Assembly: GCF_002454115.1 (NCBI RefSeq)
Contig: NZ_DKIH01000011.1
Coordinates: forward strand, 133,348 to 175,209
DNA from: Sphingopyxis sp. UBA6723
Lineage (GTDB): Bacteria > Pseudomonadota > Alphaproteobacteria > Sphingomonadales > Sphingomonadaceae
Length of the DNA: 41,862 nucleotides
Direction: 5' to 3'
Part shown: positions 8,225 through 16,202 of the stretch, piece after piece
Layout: each line of letters opens with the position of its first letter
Position numbering within the stretch: position 1 is the stretch's first letter
The notes under the pieces: model-generated
What the model saw: the letters and a program-made list of their open reading frames with translations, nothing else
Databases searched by the model: none
What the model was told of the DNA's origin: nothing
Made by a program: the position numbers and the translations under genes

Positions 8225-10012
8225 CAGCAGCAGCACGAAGCCGCCGACCCACAGGCCCAGCTGGATCAGCCGTTTGCGGCCCTGTTGTTCGAACGCATAA
8301 CGGTTGATCTGTTCGTCGGCGGTGTAGCCCGCGGGCATGTCGAGCACGCCGTTCGCCTTGGCATAGGCGCGGTAATCGGCCAGCATCGCCGCGAAGCGGT
8401 CGGGCATCGCGGCGGCCAGGTCGCGCGTTTCGCCGGGATCAGCCTTGATGTCGTACAGGCGCCATTGGCCATCGCCGGTGGGCGCCAAGTTGCGGACCAG
8501 CTTGTAATCGCCGCGGAACAGCGCGGCATTGCCCGACAGTTCATATCCTAGCGGCGCGTCGCCGTGCACGCTACCGGCCTTGCCGGTCAGCACCGGCACC
8601 AGACTGCGCCCGGTCACCGGCTCGACCGCCTTGCCCTGCCACGCGCCGCCATGGCCGGGGACGCCCGCCAGATCGGTCAGCGTCGGCACGATGTCGGTCA
8701 CATGCGCGAGGCCGTCACTGATGCCGCCCGCCTGCAGCTTCGCATTGCCCGGCCAGGCGATAATCAGCGGGACGCGCAACCCGCCCTCGGTCGCACTGAA
8801 CTTATAGCCCGACAGCGGCGAGGCGGCGGCGCTCGCCCAGCCGGGGCCGATCGCGCTGAAACTGCCGCGGCGGCCGATATTGGCGGTGGACAGATCATAT
8901 TGCATGCCAAGGAACAGCCGGTTGCGCAGGCTGCCGAACGGGTTGGTCGGCTCTGCGCCATTGTCCGACAGGAAGACGAAGATCGTGTTCTCATAGTCGC
9001 CGGCCGCTTTCAGATGCGCGACCAGCCGCCCGACCTCGCGGTCCATCGCGGTCGCCATCCCGGCATAAGCCTGCATCACGCGCACCGCGGCGGCACGTTC
9101 GTCGGCGTCGAGCTTGGTCCAGTCGGGGGTGGTCGGCATCGTGACGATCGGCACGCCCGCGGGGACGATCCCCAGCGCCGCGGCGCGCTTCGCCCGCGCG
9201 GCGCGCAGCGCGGTCCAGCCGTCCTTGTACAGCGCGGCATAGCGCGCGATGTCGCTATCGGGCGCCTGCACCGGGATATGGTTGGCGAGAAAGTTGATCG
9301 AGGCGAGGAAGGGTTTGCCGCTTTGACGGCCCTCCTCGATGTAATCGATCATCCGCTGAACGACGAAGGTCGACGAATAATATTCTTTGGGCAAGGTCGC
9401 GGGCTTGCCGTTTTCGGTCCACGCGGCGGTGTCGTACATGCCCTCGATCGGGCGCTGTTCGAAATTGTCGGCACCCGCATCGGCCAGGCTGAACGCCCGG
9501 TCATAGCCGCGCGCTTCGGGCAGCCGCGTCGGATCGCTGCCGAGATGCCATTTACCGGTCAGGTAGGTGCGATAGCCCGCGGCCTTCAGCAGCTGCGCGA
9601 TCGTCACCACGCGGTGGTTCATCACCGTGTCGTACCCTGGCTTGCCGCGATGTTCGTCGGGGATCGTCTCGGGCATGTTGCCGAGGCCATTGCGGTGGTT
9701 CATCACCCCGGTCTGGAGCATCGCCCGCGTCGGCGAGCACGACCCCGCGACATGGAAATTGGAAAAGCGCGTCCCCGAATAAGCGAGCGCGTCGATGTTC
9801 GGGGTCGCAAACTCGGCGCCGAACGATCCGACGTCGCTGAACCCCCAATCGTCGGCGAGCAGGATGACGATGTTCGGCTGGCGCGGCGGGGCCGATTTCG
9901 GCTGCCCCAGCGCGGATGTCGCGGCGAACAGTGCGGCGCAGGCGATGATGGCAGTACGCCGGAACCGGCCCTTGCGACCCGGCACCCTGGTGGTCCTCAT
10001 GCGCACTGCCAT
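8144..10012 (-). CDS. Sulfatase 2 with C-terminal membrane anchor
   Basis: This is a type I sulfatase of 622 residues. I chose the ATG giving MAVRM, which follows GGAGAGGGGGCG; a GTG 15 bp upstream is possible. A basic N-terminus and hydrophobic stretch (residues 20-36, ending SALG-QP) form a signal peptide. LLADDWGFSD (51-60) carries metal ligands. CSPTR (92-96) is the formylglycine motif, with Cys92 as the target. GKWHLG and FLSDNGAEPTN are also present. The end has one strong transmembrane segment (GLWVGGFVLLLSALVWVW) followed by an Arg-rich tail, so the catalytic domain should face the periplasm. The 3' end overlaps the FGE gene on the other strand. An operator like that of sulfatase 1 lies 19 bp before the ATG. 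Confidence 0.92.
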   Translation of the reverse strand: MAVRMRTTRVPGRKGRFRRTAIIACAALFAATSALGQPKSAPPRQPNIVILLADDWGFSDVGSFGAEFATPNIDALAYSGTRFSNFHVAGSCSPTRAMLQTGVMNHRNGLGNMPETIPDEHRGKPGYDTVMNHRVVTIAQLLKAAGYRTYLTGKWHLGSDPTRLPEARGYDRAFSLADAGADNFEQRPIEGMYDTAAWTENGKPATLPKEYYSSTFVVQRMIDYIEEGRQSGKPFLASINFLANHIPVQAPDSDIARYAALYKDGWTALRAARAKRAAALGIVPAGVPIVTMPTTPDWTKLDADERAAAVRVMQAYAGMATAMDREVGRLVAHLKAAGDYENTIFVFLSDNGAEPTNPFGSLRNRLFLGMQYDLSTANIGRRGSFSAIGPGWASAAASPLSGYKFSATEGGLRVPLIIAWPGNAKLQAGGISDGLAHVTDIVPTLTDLAGVPGHGGAWQGKAVEPVTGRSLVPVLTGKAGSVHGDAPLGYELSGNAALFRGDYKLVRNLAPTGDGQWRLYDIKADPGETRDLAAAMPDRFAAMLADYRAYAKANGVLDMPAGYTADEQINRYAFEQQGRKRLIQLGLWVGGFVLLLSALVWVWRRRRRARRIDQAKTDMVGA

Positions 10013-10030
10013 CGCCCCCTCTCCCACGGG

Positions 10031-10050
10031 ATAGTGACACTTACTATGCC
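10031..10050. promoter_or_regulatory. Probable second TetR operator, sulfatase 2
   Basis: ATAGTGACACTTACTATGCC contains the dyad ATAGT/ACTAT and matches the sulfatase 1/tetR site at 16 of 20 positions (the first ten are identical). It lies immediately upstream of the sulfatase 2 ribosome-binding region, a natural place for a repressor. The link to the TetR gene 3 kb away is inferred from the shared sequence. Confidence 0.65.
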
Positions 10051-10085
10051 AATATATCGGGGAGTCAATATCGGGGACAGGCGAC

Positions 10086-10874
10086 CTACCGTTCGCGATA
10101 CTCGGGCGCGCGTTTTTCGAGGAAGGCGGTGAGCGCCTCGCGGTGATCTTCGGTGGCGGACAGGATGACCTGCTGGCGATCCTCGATCGCCATCGCGGCG
10201 TCGAGGCTCTGGGCGTCGATGTTGAGGTTCAGCGCCTGTTTCGACAGCCGCAGCCCGTGGGGGCTGGTCGCCAGCATCTCATCGGCGAGCGCGAGGCCGC
10301 GGTCGAGCAGCGCGTCTTCATCGACGATCTTGCTGACTAGCCCGGCGCGCAGCGCGCGCTCAGCGTCGATGAAACGCCCGGTCAGGATCATCTCAGACGC
10401 CAGACTGGCACCGACCAGCCGCGGCAGGAAATAGCTCGACGCCATGTCGCAGCCGCCAAGGCCGATGCGGATATAGGCGGCGTTGGCGCGGAAATCGGGC
10501 GTACCATAGCGCACGTCCGACGCGAGCAGCAGCGACAGCCCGCCCCCGCACGCGGCGCCATGGCCCAGAGCAATGATCGGCTGCGGACAGGCGCGCATCT
10601 TGCGATAGATATTGCCGATGCGCGTCTGGGTGCGGAGCGTCCGCAGCACCGGCGTCTCGTCGCTCGACCGATCTTCCTGAATGTCCAGCCCGGCGCAGAA
10701 TCCGCGCCCCGCGCCGCGCAAGATGACGACGCGCACTTCGGGGCGGTCAGCAAGCCCGCCGAAATAGGTATTAAGGTCGTCGACCAGTCCTTCGTTCAGC
10801 GCATTGAGCCGGTCTGGCCGGTTGAGCGTCACAATCTCGACCTGCCCGCGCGCCTCGATCAGCAGCTCGCTCAC
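10086..10874 (-). CDS. Enoyl-CoA hydratase/isomerase family protein
   Basis: This 262-residue crotonase-fold enzyme probably hydrates or isomerises an acyl-CoA in the cytoplasm. The N-terminal VTLNRPDRLNALNEGL is a crotonase signature. The first oxyanion-hole region is RGFCAGLDI (about 58-66) and the second AACGGGLSLLLASDVRYG (about 108-125). The helix with the usual catalytic glutamates reads IRIGLGGCDMASSYFLPRLVG, where the canonical Glu positions look replaced (GGCD), so the exact reaction may differ from a standard hydratase. Its start overlaps the stop of the SDR gene by 4 nt, so the two are translationally coupled. With the sulfatases nearby it could continue breakdown of a desulfated alcohol or sterol; that is inference. 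Confidence 0.88.
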   Translation of the reverse strand: MSELLIEARGQVEIVTLNRPDRLNALNEGLVDDLNTYFGGLADRPEVRVVILRGAGRGFCAGLDIQEDRSSDETPVLRTLRTQTRIGNIYRKMRACPQPIIALGHGAACGGGLSLLLASDVRYGTPDFRANAAYIRIGLGGCDMASSYFLPRLVGASLASEMILTGRFIDAERALRAGLVSKIVDEDALLDRGLALADEMLATSPHGLRLSKQALNLNIDAQSLDAAMAIEDRQQVILSATEDHREALTAFLEKRAPEYRER

Positions 10875-11647
10875 AGCGTCTGACCGTCGTCGATCGTGAA
10901 CACGCTGCCGGTGATCCCCGCCGCCGCATCGGAGCAGAGCAGCAGCAAGGGCGCGTGCAGGTCGCTTGGCGGACGCATGCGCTGGCGCGGAAAGCTTTTG
11001 ACCATCGCCGCCCCGACGTCGCTGTCAAACAATTCAGCCGTCATTTCGGACTGGAAGTAGCCGGGCTGGATCACATTGACGCAGATCCCGCGCCGCGCCC
11101 ATTCGCGCGCCAAGGCTTTGCCCAGATGGCGCACCGCGGCCTTTGTCGCGCCATAGACTGATGTCGCGGGGAAAATCTTTTCGGCGGTGATCGACCCGAT
11201 CAGCACGATGCGGCCGTGCTGCTTCTCGCGAGCACCAGCCTTATCCAGACGTTTAGCGCCCTCGTTCGCAGTTAGGAAGACGCCGCGGACATTGGCGGCG
11301 AGCAGGAAATCCACCTCGTCGACCGACAGCCCCATCGCCATCTTTTCGGTCGCGACCCCGGCGTTGGCGACGATCGTATCGACGGTTCCGAACGCCGCCT
11401 CGGCGGCATCATAAGCGGCGATCGTCGAAGCTTCGTCGGTGACGTCCATGCTGACCGCGATCGCGGTGCCGCCCGCCGCCTCGATCACCGCCACCTGCTC
11501 GGCGAGCTTGTCGGCGCGGCGCGCTGCAAGCACCACCTTCGCACCCGCGCCCGCCAGCGCTTTCGCGAAACCAGCGCCCAGCCCGGACGACGCGCCGGTG
11601 ACTAGCGCCACCCGCCCGGAAAGATCGAACTTCGGTTCTGCCGCCAT
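10871..11647 (-). CDS. SDR-family NAD(P)-dependent dehydrogenase
   Basis: This 258-residue classical short-chain dehydrogenase probably oxidises a hydroxyl (for example a beta-hydroxyacyl or alicyclic alcohol). The cofactor motif TGASSGLG is near residue 17, NAG near 95, and the catalytic set is Ser in LIGSITA with YGATK (YxxxK) following. The absence of a basic residue straight after the glycine motif, together with AARR further on, leaves NAD versus NADP open. The ATG at 11647 has GGGAG four bases upstream of GTGATG and is preferred over the adjacent GTG. It is the first gene of a two-gene operon with the enoyl-CoA hydratase and has an 18-bp palindrome upstream. Confidence 0.9.
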   Translation of the reverse strand: MAAEPKFDLSGRVALVTGASSGLGAGFAKALAGAGAKVVLAARRADKLAEQVAVIEAAGGTAIAVSMDVTDEASTIAAYDAAEAAFGTVDTIVANAGVATEKMAMGLSVDEVDFLLAANVRGVFLTANEGAKRLDKAGAREKQHGRIVLIGSITAEKIFPATSVYGATKAAVRHLGKALAREWARRGICVNVIQPGYFQSEMTAELFDSDVGAAMVKSFPRQRMRPPSDLHAPLLLLCSDAAAGITGSVFTIDDGQTL

Positions 11648-11684
11648 CACGCTCCCTTTCGCTGCCCCTTCTGCCTTGGCGCTG

Positions 11685-11702
11685 ATTGACGTTTACGTCA
11701 AT
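11685..11702. promoter_or_regulatory. Perfect palindrome upstream of SDR/hydratase operon
   Basis: ATTGACGT-TT-ACGTCAAT has 8-bp perfect arms and lies 38 bp before the SDR start. Its look resembles operators described for MerR-family acyl-CoA catabolism regulators such as LiuR, from memory. No MerR gene is in the window, so the regulator is unknown. Confidence 0.65.
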
Positions 11703-12691
11703 CGACCGCCATTTGATCCGGGCGGTGCGAAATAGGTTGACAATGATCATTTGTTCACCTAATGTTCTCATGTCGACACCAAACCTCATCCCCCGTTGCA
11801 GTCACCAAGGGTGACGGACGGGGGATAAAGGTCTCTCCGCTTGCTCAGTCGGTTTTTGGCGACACTTTGCGATCGCCCACCGGCATGTTGCCGTGAATTG
11901 GATAGCGGATGGCGAGGCGCGTGGGTGAAGGTTAGGAATGTTGACGGTAGTGCGCTGCTTTATAGATCTGCGAAATTGACCTAGCGGCAATGCTCGTCAG
12001 CATTGCGACGTAAACTCCTCCTTCCCATCGTCGCCGAACTCAGCGCGTAGCATTTCCAGACCTGCCGAGGTCGACAGTTGTACATCGCAAGCGTCCGCAA
12101 TGTTCCGTCGAGGCTCTGAGTGCGCAAGTAAGTGTCTGCGTTCGCTTGAGTTGCCGCGCTTTTCCTGACAAATGCCTACCTCCACGGATACGCAACTCCG
12201 CTCCATCAGCTTAACCCCAGCTCAGGAACGTCAATAGCGAACCGCATCGCCAACGAGTATTTCGCGAGCGAGTTTAGTAAAGTTCACGGCAACCGCTACA
12301 ACTCAAATGATCCACCGTTTTCGGTCATCAAGACCTACGCCGACCACGTTAAGCTCGCACTCCAGTTTAAAGCCGTTGAGTTAGGTGAAGAGAAGACCGA
12401 GAAAAGTTAAAGATTGGCGCCCGTGACTGCTCACAGAGTCGGCTGCTGTTAGCGCTTCGGATAAAATAGAGGAGCACCGGCTGGCTGGGGCGGCAGGAAC
12501 CTCACCTAAGGAAAAGCTGCACCTCAAAAAGCCCTGATTTCGGCCAGTCTCGCGTGGCACCAGTTGCGACTGGCTACACTCACTGGCTACAGTTAGTGGC
12601 ATCACAGACCAACTGCAATAGAGCTTCGGTGCTGCGTACGAGTACGGGCCCCTGGGCTCTTCCGCAGCGCGTTGTTAAGCGATGTCACGGC
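11703..12691. other. Gene-poor stretch at start of accessory region
   Basis: I see no convincing gene in this kilobase. GC falls relative to the left flank. One frame stays open on the plus strand to a TAA at 12408 and reads RIANEYFASEFSKVHGNRY and onwards from 12243, but it has no start codon or ribosome site, so it may be the tail of a lost gene. Short minus-strand frames at 11997-12206 and 12381-12605 have no recognisable features. Confidence 0.5.
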
Positions 12692-12699
12692 GTTAATTT
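12692..12699. repeat. IS66 target-site duplication, left copy
   Basis: GTTAATTT immediately precedes the element end GTAACCGTG. The same 8 bp follow the right end at 15767-15774. IS66 elements make 8-bp duplications. Confidence 0.88.
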
Positions 12700-12774
12700 G
12701 TAACCGTGTCCTGAAGGCCACCTTGCGGGAAGCTGCTGCGGGGTGCTGATAGCCGCTCTTTGCGAGGAGCGGTG

Positions 12775-13194
12775 ATGAGCGAGGATATCGGAGCGTCGGG
12801 AGCGAGTGTTCTCGTGAGTGGTCATATGAGTAATCGTATGAGCAGTCGGATCGCGGTCGTGGGCGGGCGTCGCCGTTGGTCGGTAGATCAGAAGCTGGCG
12901 ATCCTGCGCGAAGCGTTCGGCCCCGACGGCTCGGTCTCGGCGACGTGCCAGCGACACGCGGTCGGCAGCGGGATGCTCTATACGTGGCGCCGACAGGCAT
13001 TGGCGGGCGATCTGACGGGAGCGAAGCGCACGTCGGTGCCGTCGTTCGCCGAGGTCGAGGTGTCGGTGCCGACCGCGGCGACGGCAGGGAGTGGGCAGAT
13101 CGGGATCGAGCTGCCGTCGGGCGTGCGGATCACCGTCGATGCGGCGGTCGATGCCGACGCGCTGGCCCGGGTGATGTCCGTTCTTGGCCGATGA
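12775..13194 (+). CDS. tnpA: IS66 TnpA accessory protein
   Basis: This 139-residue protein is the first of the three IS66 transposition proteins. The helix-turn-helix is in RRRWSVDQKLAILREAFG and TWRRQ (residues about 32-75), and the Ser/Thr/Ala-rich middle ends in the characteristic IELPSGVRITVDAAVDADAL. The ATG at 12775 has GAGGAG five bases upstream; ATGs further inside (MSNRM) are possible. Its stop overlaps the tnpB start as ATGA, giving coupled translation. The exact role of TnpA is not settled in the family, though DNA binding is likely. Confidence 0.93.
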   Translation: MSEDIGASGASVLVSGHMSNRMSSRIAVVGGRRRWSVDQKLAILREAFGPDGSVSATCQRHAVGSGMLYTWRRQALAGDLTGAKRTSVPSFAEVEVSVPTAATAGSGQIGIELPSGVRITVDAAVDADALARVMSVLGR

Positions 13195-13538
13195 TCCCGC
13201 TGTCGCCGTCGACCCGCATCTATCTCGCTTGCGGCGCCACCGATATGCGCAAGGGGTTCGACGGCCTCGCCGTGCTGGTGCAGCAGGTTCTGGAGAAGAG
13301 TCCGCACTCGGGGGCGCTGTTCGCGTTCCGCGGCAAGCGCGGCGATCTGGTCAAGTTGCTCTGGTATGACGGCCAAGGCCTGTGCCTGTTTTCGAAGCGC
13401 ATGGACCGGGGCCGGTTCGTCTGGCCCATCACCAAGGCCGGCAAGGTCAGCCTCACCGCGGCGCAGCTTTCGATGCTACTCGAAGGCATCGACTGGCGGC
13501 GTCCCGAACGCACCGCGGCGCCCTTGCTTGCAGGGTAA
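13191..13538 (+). CDS. tnpB: IS66 TnpB accessory protein
   Basis: This 115-residue protein matches the IS66 Orf2 family over its whole length: IYLACGATDMRKGFDGLA at the start, ALFAFRGKRGDLVKLLWYDGQG in the middle and a WPITKAGKVSLTAAQLSMLLEGIDWR end. It is required for transposition in studied family members, with unknown biochemistry. It starts within the tnpA stop (ATGA) and is followed by a 53-bp gap before tnpC. Confidence 0.94.
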   Translation: MIPLSPSTRIYLACGATDMRKGFDGLAVLVQQVLEKSPHSGALFAFRGKRGDLVKLLWYDGQGLCLFSKRMDRGRFVWPITKAGKVSLTAAQLSMLLEGIDWRRPERTAAPLLAG

Positions 13539-13591
13539 AAAGTGGCGGATTAGTGTGGGTTTTACTGGCTTCGCGGAGCCCGTTTTGCTAG

Positions 13592-15133
13592 GTGTTCCGG
13601 GTGTCGGAACCAGCCTCTTCCAGCATCGACAAAGACGCCCGGATCGCCGAGCTCGAAGCCGCTCTCGCGGCTCGCGATACGCTCATCGATACTCTCCGCC
13701 ACCAGCTCGCTCAGCTTCGCCGCATGACCTTCGGCCAGTCGTCGGAGAAGCTCGCGCTGCAGATCGAGCAACTCGAGCTTGCCCTCGAGGAGCTCGAAGG
13801 CGAAGCCGAGGTCGCCGATAGCCGAACGACCGAACGGGCACCCGCCGAGCGACCCTCACCGGTGCGCGCACTGCCCCATCATCTGCCGCGCTCCGAACGG
13901 CGGATCGAGCCCGAGGCCGGCAGCTGCACCTGTCCCGATTGCGGCGGCGCGCTGCGCCCGCTTGGCGACGACAGCGACGAGCAACTCGACATTGCTCCGG
14001 TTCAGTGGCGCGTCATCCGCACCGTGCGGCCCAAGTATAGCTGCCGCGCCTGCGATAGGATCGTCCAGGCACCGGCGCCGGTGAAGGCCATAGCACGCGG
14101 CAAGGCCAGCTTCGCCACGCTCGCCCATGTCGTCGTCCACAAGTTCGATCACCATCTGCCCCTCTATCGCCAGGCAGAGATGATGGCGGCGCAGGGCATC
14201 GACATCGATCGTTCAACCCTCGCCGGCTGGGCGGGCCAGGCCGCGCATCTGCTCGATCCCATCGTCAGCCGCATCCGCGAGGAAGGACTGAAGGCCGCCA
14301 AGCTCCACACCGACGACACGCCGGTGCCGATGCTCGTGCCCGGCAAGGGCCGGACTGCGCAGGCGCGGCTCTGGGCCTATGTCGTCGATGATCGCGCATC
14401 GGGCGCCGCCACCCCGGCGCTCGCCTGGTATCGGTTCACGCCCGATCGCAGCGGCATCCATCCGCAGAGCGAGCTGGGGTCATTCACCGGCCTTCTCCAA
14501 GCCGACGGCTATGCCGGATATGACAAGCTCTACCAGGGCAACGGCATCCAGGAGGTCGCCTGCTGGGCGCACTTCCGCCGCAAGATCTTCGAGTGCCGCC
14601 AGACCAGCCCAACCCCGCTCACCACGGATCTTCTGACACGCATCTCCGGGCTTTACCGGATCGAAGAGGACGTCCGCGGCCAGCCGCCCGATGTCCGGCG
14701 CCGACACCGGCAAGAGCAAGCAAGGCCACAGATCGACGCGCTTCGCGGCGCGATCGACGACGCCCTACGCCGCCTGTCGCCCAAGTCGGCGATGGCGAAG
14801 GCGCTCGCCTATGGTCGCAAGCGCTGGGACGCGCTCACCCGCTACCTTGATGAGGGCATGGCGGAGATCGACAACAATATCGCCGAGCGCGCGATCCGAT
14901 CCATCGCGATCGGGCGCAAGAACTGGCTGTTCGCCGGATCGAAGGCCGGCGGCGAACGCGCCGCCGCCATCTATTCGGTCATCGAGACGGCGAAGCTCAA
15001 TGGCGTCGAGCCGCAGGCCTATATCGCCGACGTCATCGAGAAGATCGCCTCAGGCTGGCCCGCCTCCCGGTGGGACGAGCTCATGCCGTGGAACTGGACA
15101 GCGCAAAGCGCGCCCGTCAGCATGGCGGCATGA
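13592..15133 (+). CDS. tnpC: IS66 TnpC DDE transposase
   Basis: This is the transposase proper, about 513 residues. An N-terminal coiled coil (ARIAELEAALAARDTLIDTL and following) carries the motif RRMTFGQSSEKL. A zinc-finger-like segment follows with CTCPDCGG and YSCRACD. The DDE core contains HTDDTPVPML, QADGYAGYDKLY and the glutamate in EIDNNIAERAIRSI. Start codons are GTG at 13592 or GTG at 13601; the choice changes three residues. Its stop overlaps the ATG of the passenger gene. No interruption was seen. Confidence 0.94.
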   Translation: MFRVSEPASSSIDKDARIAELEAALAARDTLIDTLRHQLAQLRRMTFGQSSEKLALQIEQLELALEELEGEAEVADSRTTERAPAERPSPVRALPHHLPRSERRIEPEAGSCTCPDCGGALRPLGDDSDEQLDIAPVQWRVIRTVRPKYSCRACDRIVQAPAPVKAIARGKASFATLAHVVVHKFDHHLPLYRQAEMMAAQGIDIDRSTLAGWAGQAAHLLDPIVSRIREEGLKAAKLHTDDTPVPMLVPGKGRTAQARLWAYVVDDRASGAATPALAWYRFTPDRSGIHPQSELGSFTGLLQADGYAGYDKLYQGNGIQEVACWAHFRRKIFECRQTSPTPLTTDLLTRISGLYRIEEDVRGQPPDVRRRHRQEQARPQIDALRGAIDDALRRLSPKSAMAKALAYGRKRWDALTRYLDEGMAEIDNNIAERAIRSIAIGRKNWLFAGSKAGGERAAAIYSVIETAKLNGVEPQAYIADVIEKIASGWPASRWDELMPWNWTAQSAPVSMAA

Positions 15134-15738
15134 CCGACCAGATCGCCCGGATTCGCATCACGCTCGAAGACATGAAGCCCGCCATCTGGCGCCGCGTCGA
15201 ACTTCCCGTCACCAACAGCCTCAAGACCCTGCACCTCGCGATCCAGGCCTGCATGCTCTTCGAGAACTACCACCTGTTCCGGTTCGATATCGGCGATGCC
15301 GCCTATGGCATCCGCTTCGACGACGATGATTTCATGATCCGCACCCGCGATGCCGCCCATATGCGCATCAGCAAGCTCGTCGAGCGCGGCATAACCAGCT
15401 TCACCTACACCTATGATTTCGGGGACGACTGGCGCCATCGCATCGAGATCGAAGAGATCGCATCCGCAAATCCCGGCATCGATTACCCGCGGTTCGTCGA
15501 TGGCGAACGTCGTGCTCCACCCGAAGACGTTGGTGGCACTCCGGGATTTGAGGAGTTCCTCAATGCCATGGCCAAGCCGCGCCATCCCGAACGTGCGTCC
15601 ATGGTGCAATGGTATGGCGGCGTCTTCAATCCCACCGATATCAGCCCCGACGAGATCAACGCACGCATGGCGAAGCTCGCCAAGCGACGGGTGCAGGGAA
15701 AAGCCGCCTACGCCGACGCTAAATCTCGCGACAGCTAA
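15130..15738 (+). CDS. Plasmid pRiA4b ORF-3 family passenger protein
   Basis: This 202-residue protein belongs to the family named after pRiA4b ORF-3. Signature segments are IRITLEDMKPAIWRRVELP at the start, LHLAIQACMLFENYHLFRF, and FTYTYDFGDDWRHRIEIE in the middle, with the conserved NP..FNPTDISPDEINARM tail. It begins inside the tnpC stop codon (ATGA), so it is translated with the transposase and moves with the element. The family often occurs next to IS66 transposase genes. Its function is not known; I would not infer one. Confidence 0.88.
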   Translation: MTDQIARIRITLEDMKPAIWRRVELPVTNSLKTLHLAIQACMLFENYHLFRFDIGDAAYGIRFDDDDFMIRTRDAAHMRISKLVERGITSFTYTYDFGDDWRHRIEIEEIASANPGIDYPRFVDGERRAPPEDVGGTPGFEEFLNAMAKPRHPERASMVQWYGGVFNPTDISPDEINARMAKLAKRRVQGKAAYADAKSRDS

Positions 15739-15766
15739 CCGATGGCGGTTTCCGGACCACGCTTAC

Positions 15767-15774
15767 GTTAATTT
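15767..15774. repeat. IS66 target-site duplication, right copy
   Basis: GTTAATTT directly follows the right inverted repeat ending CGCTTAC and matches the left copy at 12692-12699. Confidence 0.88.
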
Positions 15775-16202
15775 GCACATCGCATGCCGCCCGCTCTCGC
15801 CCGAATGAAAAAGGTTCTCCATAGCAACCGCGCCTCGTAGGCGCCGTCCTATCTCGTCAGCAATCAGAAAAACCCCTCGTACCGCGTCTACCAAGTTAGT
15901 CCGCGAGAAAAAGGCTGCCCGCGCGGCAAATACACCTAAATCAGTGCTGCAATCTTGCCTGTCCACCGACTAAGCGCGTCAATTCAGGCAGCAGCGCTGC
16001 GATAATGCTTCCAGAAAATATGACTGGAGGCCACCCGCGGTGCGGGCGGGCACCCGTTACCTTGCGCCCAGATCTATTGAAATTCGAATAAATGAAAAAA
16101 ACTTCTGAGTAGCTTGGGATGACATTGCGACGATCCTATAACTCAGGGTCGGCGAAATAATCACGTCCGACGAGATGGAATATTGTCTCCAAGGAGTGAA
16201 AA
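15775..16202. other. Gene-free gap between IS66 and methyltransferase
   Basis: No supported gene is seen. A minus-strand frame (15763-15966) runs into the IS66 end; joined to the left flank across the excised element it gains only one codon before a stop, so a 68-codon frame may have been interrupted, with no recognisable product. A GC-rich hairpin (CCCGC/GCGGG) is near 16037-16049. The last 20 bp carry AAGGAG for the next gene. Confidence 0.45.

Larger units (their letters stand above)
12700..15766 (+). mobile_element. Complete IS66-family insertion sequence
   Basis: This 3067-bp element is bounded by imperfect inverted repeats. The left end is GTAACCGTGTCCTGAAGG. The right end, read inward on the minus strand, is GTAAGCGTGGTCCGGAAA. 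They match with one gap and a few mismatches, and the GTAA start is typical of the family. Both sides carry the direct repeat GTTAATTT. Inside are tnpA, tnpB, tnpC and a passenger gene, joined by ATGA overlaps at tnpA/tnpB and tnpC/passenger. All frames are open, so the element may still be active, and the identical 8-bp duplications point to simple insertion without later rearrangement. Confidence 0.93.

Noticed and set aside
8564..10132. Long plus-strand frame opposite sulfatase 2
   Set aside because: Composition is that of a GC-rich shadow frame, while the minus strand encodes a complete sulfatase with signal peptide and CSPTR.
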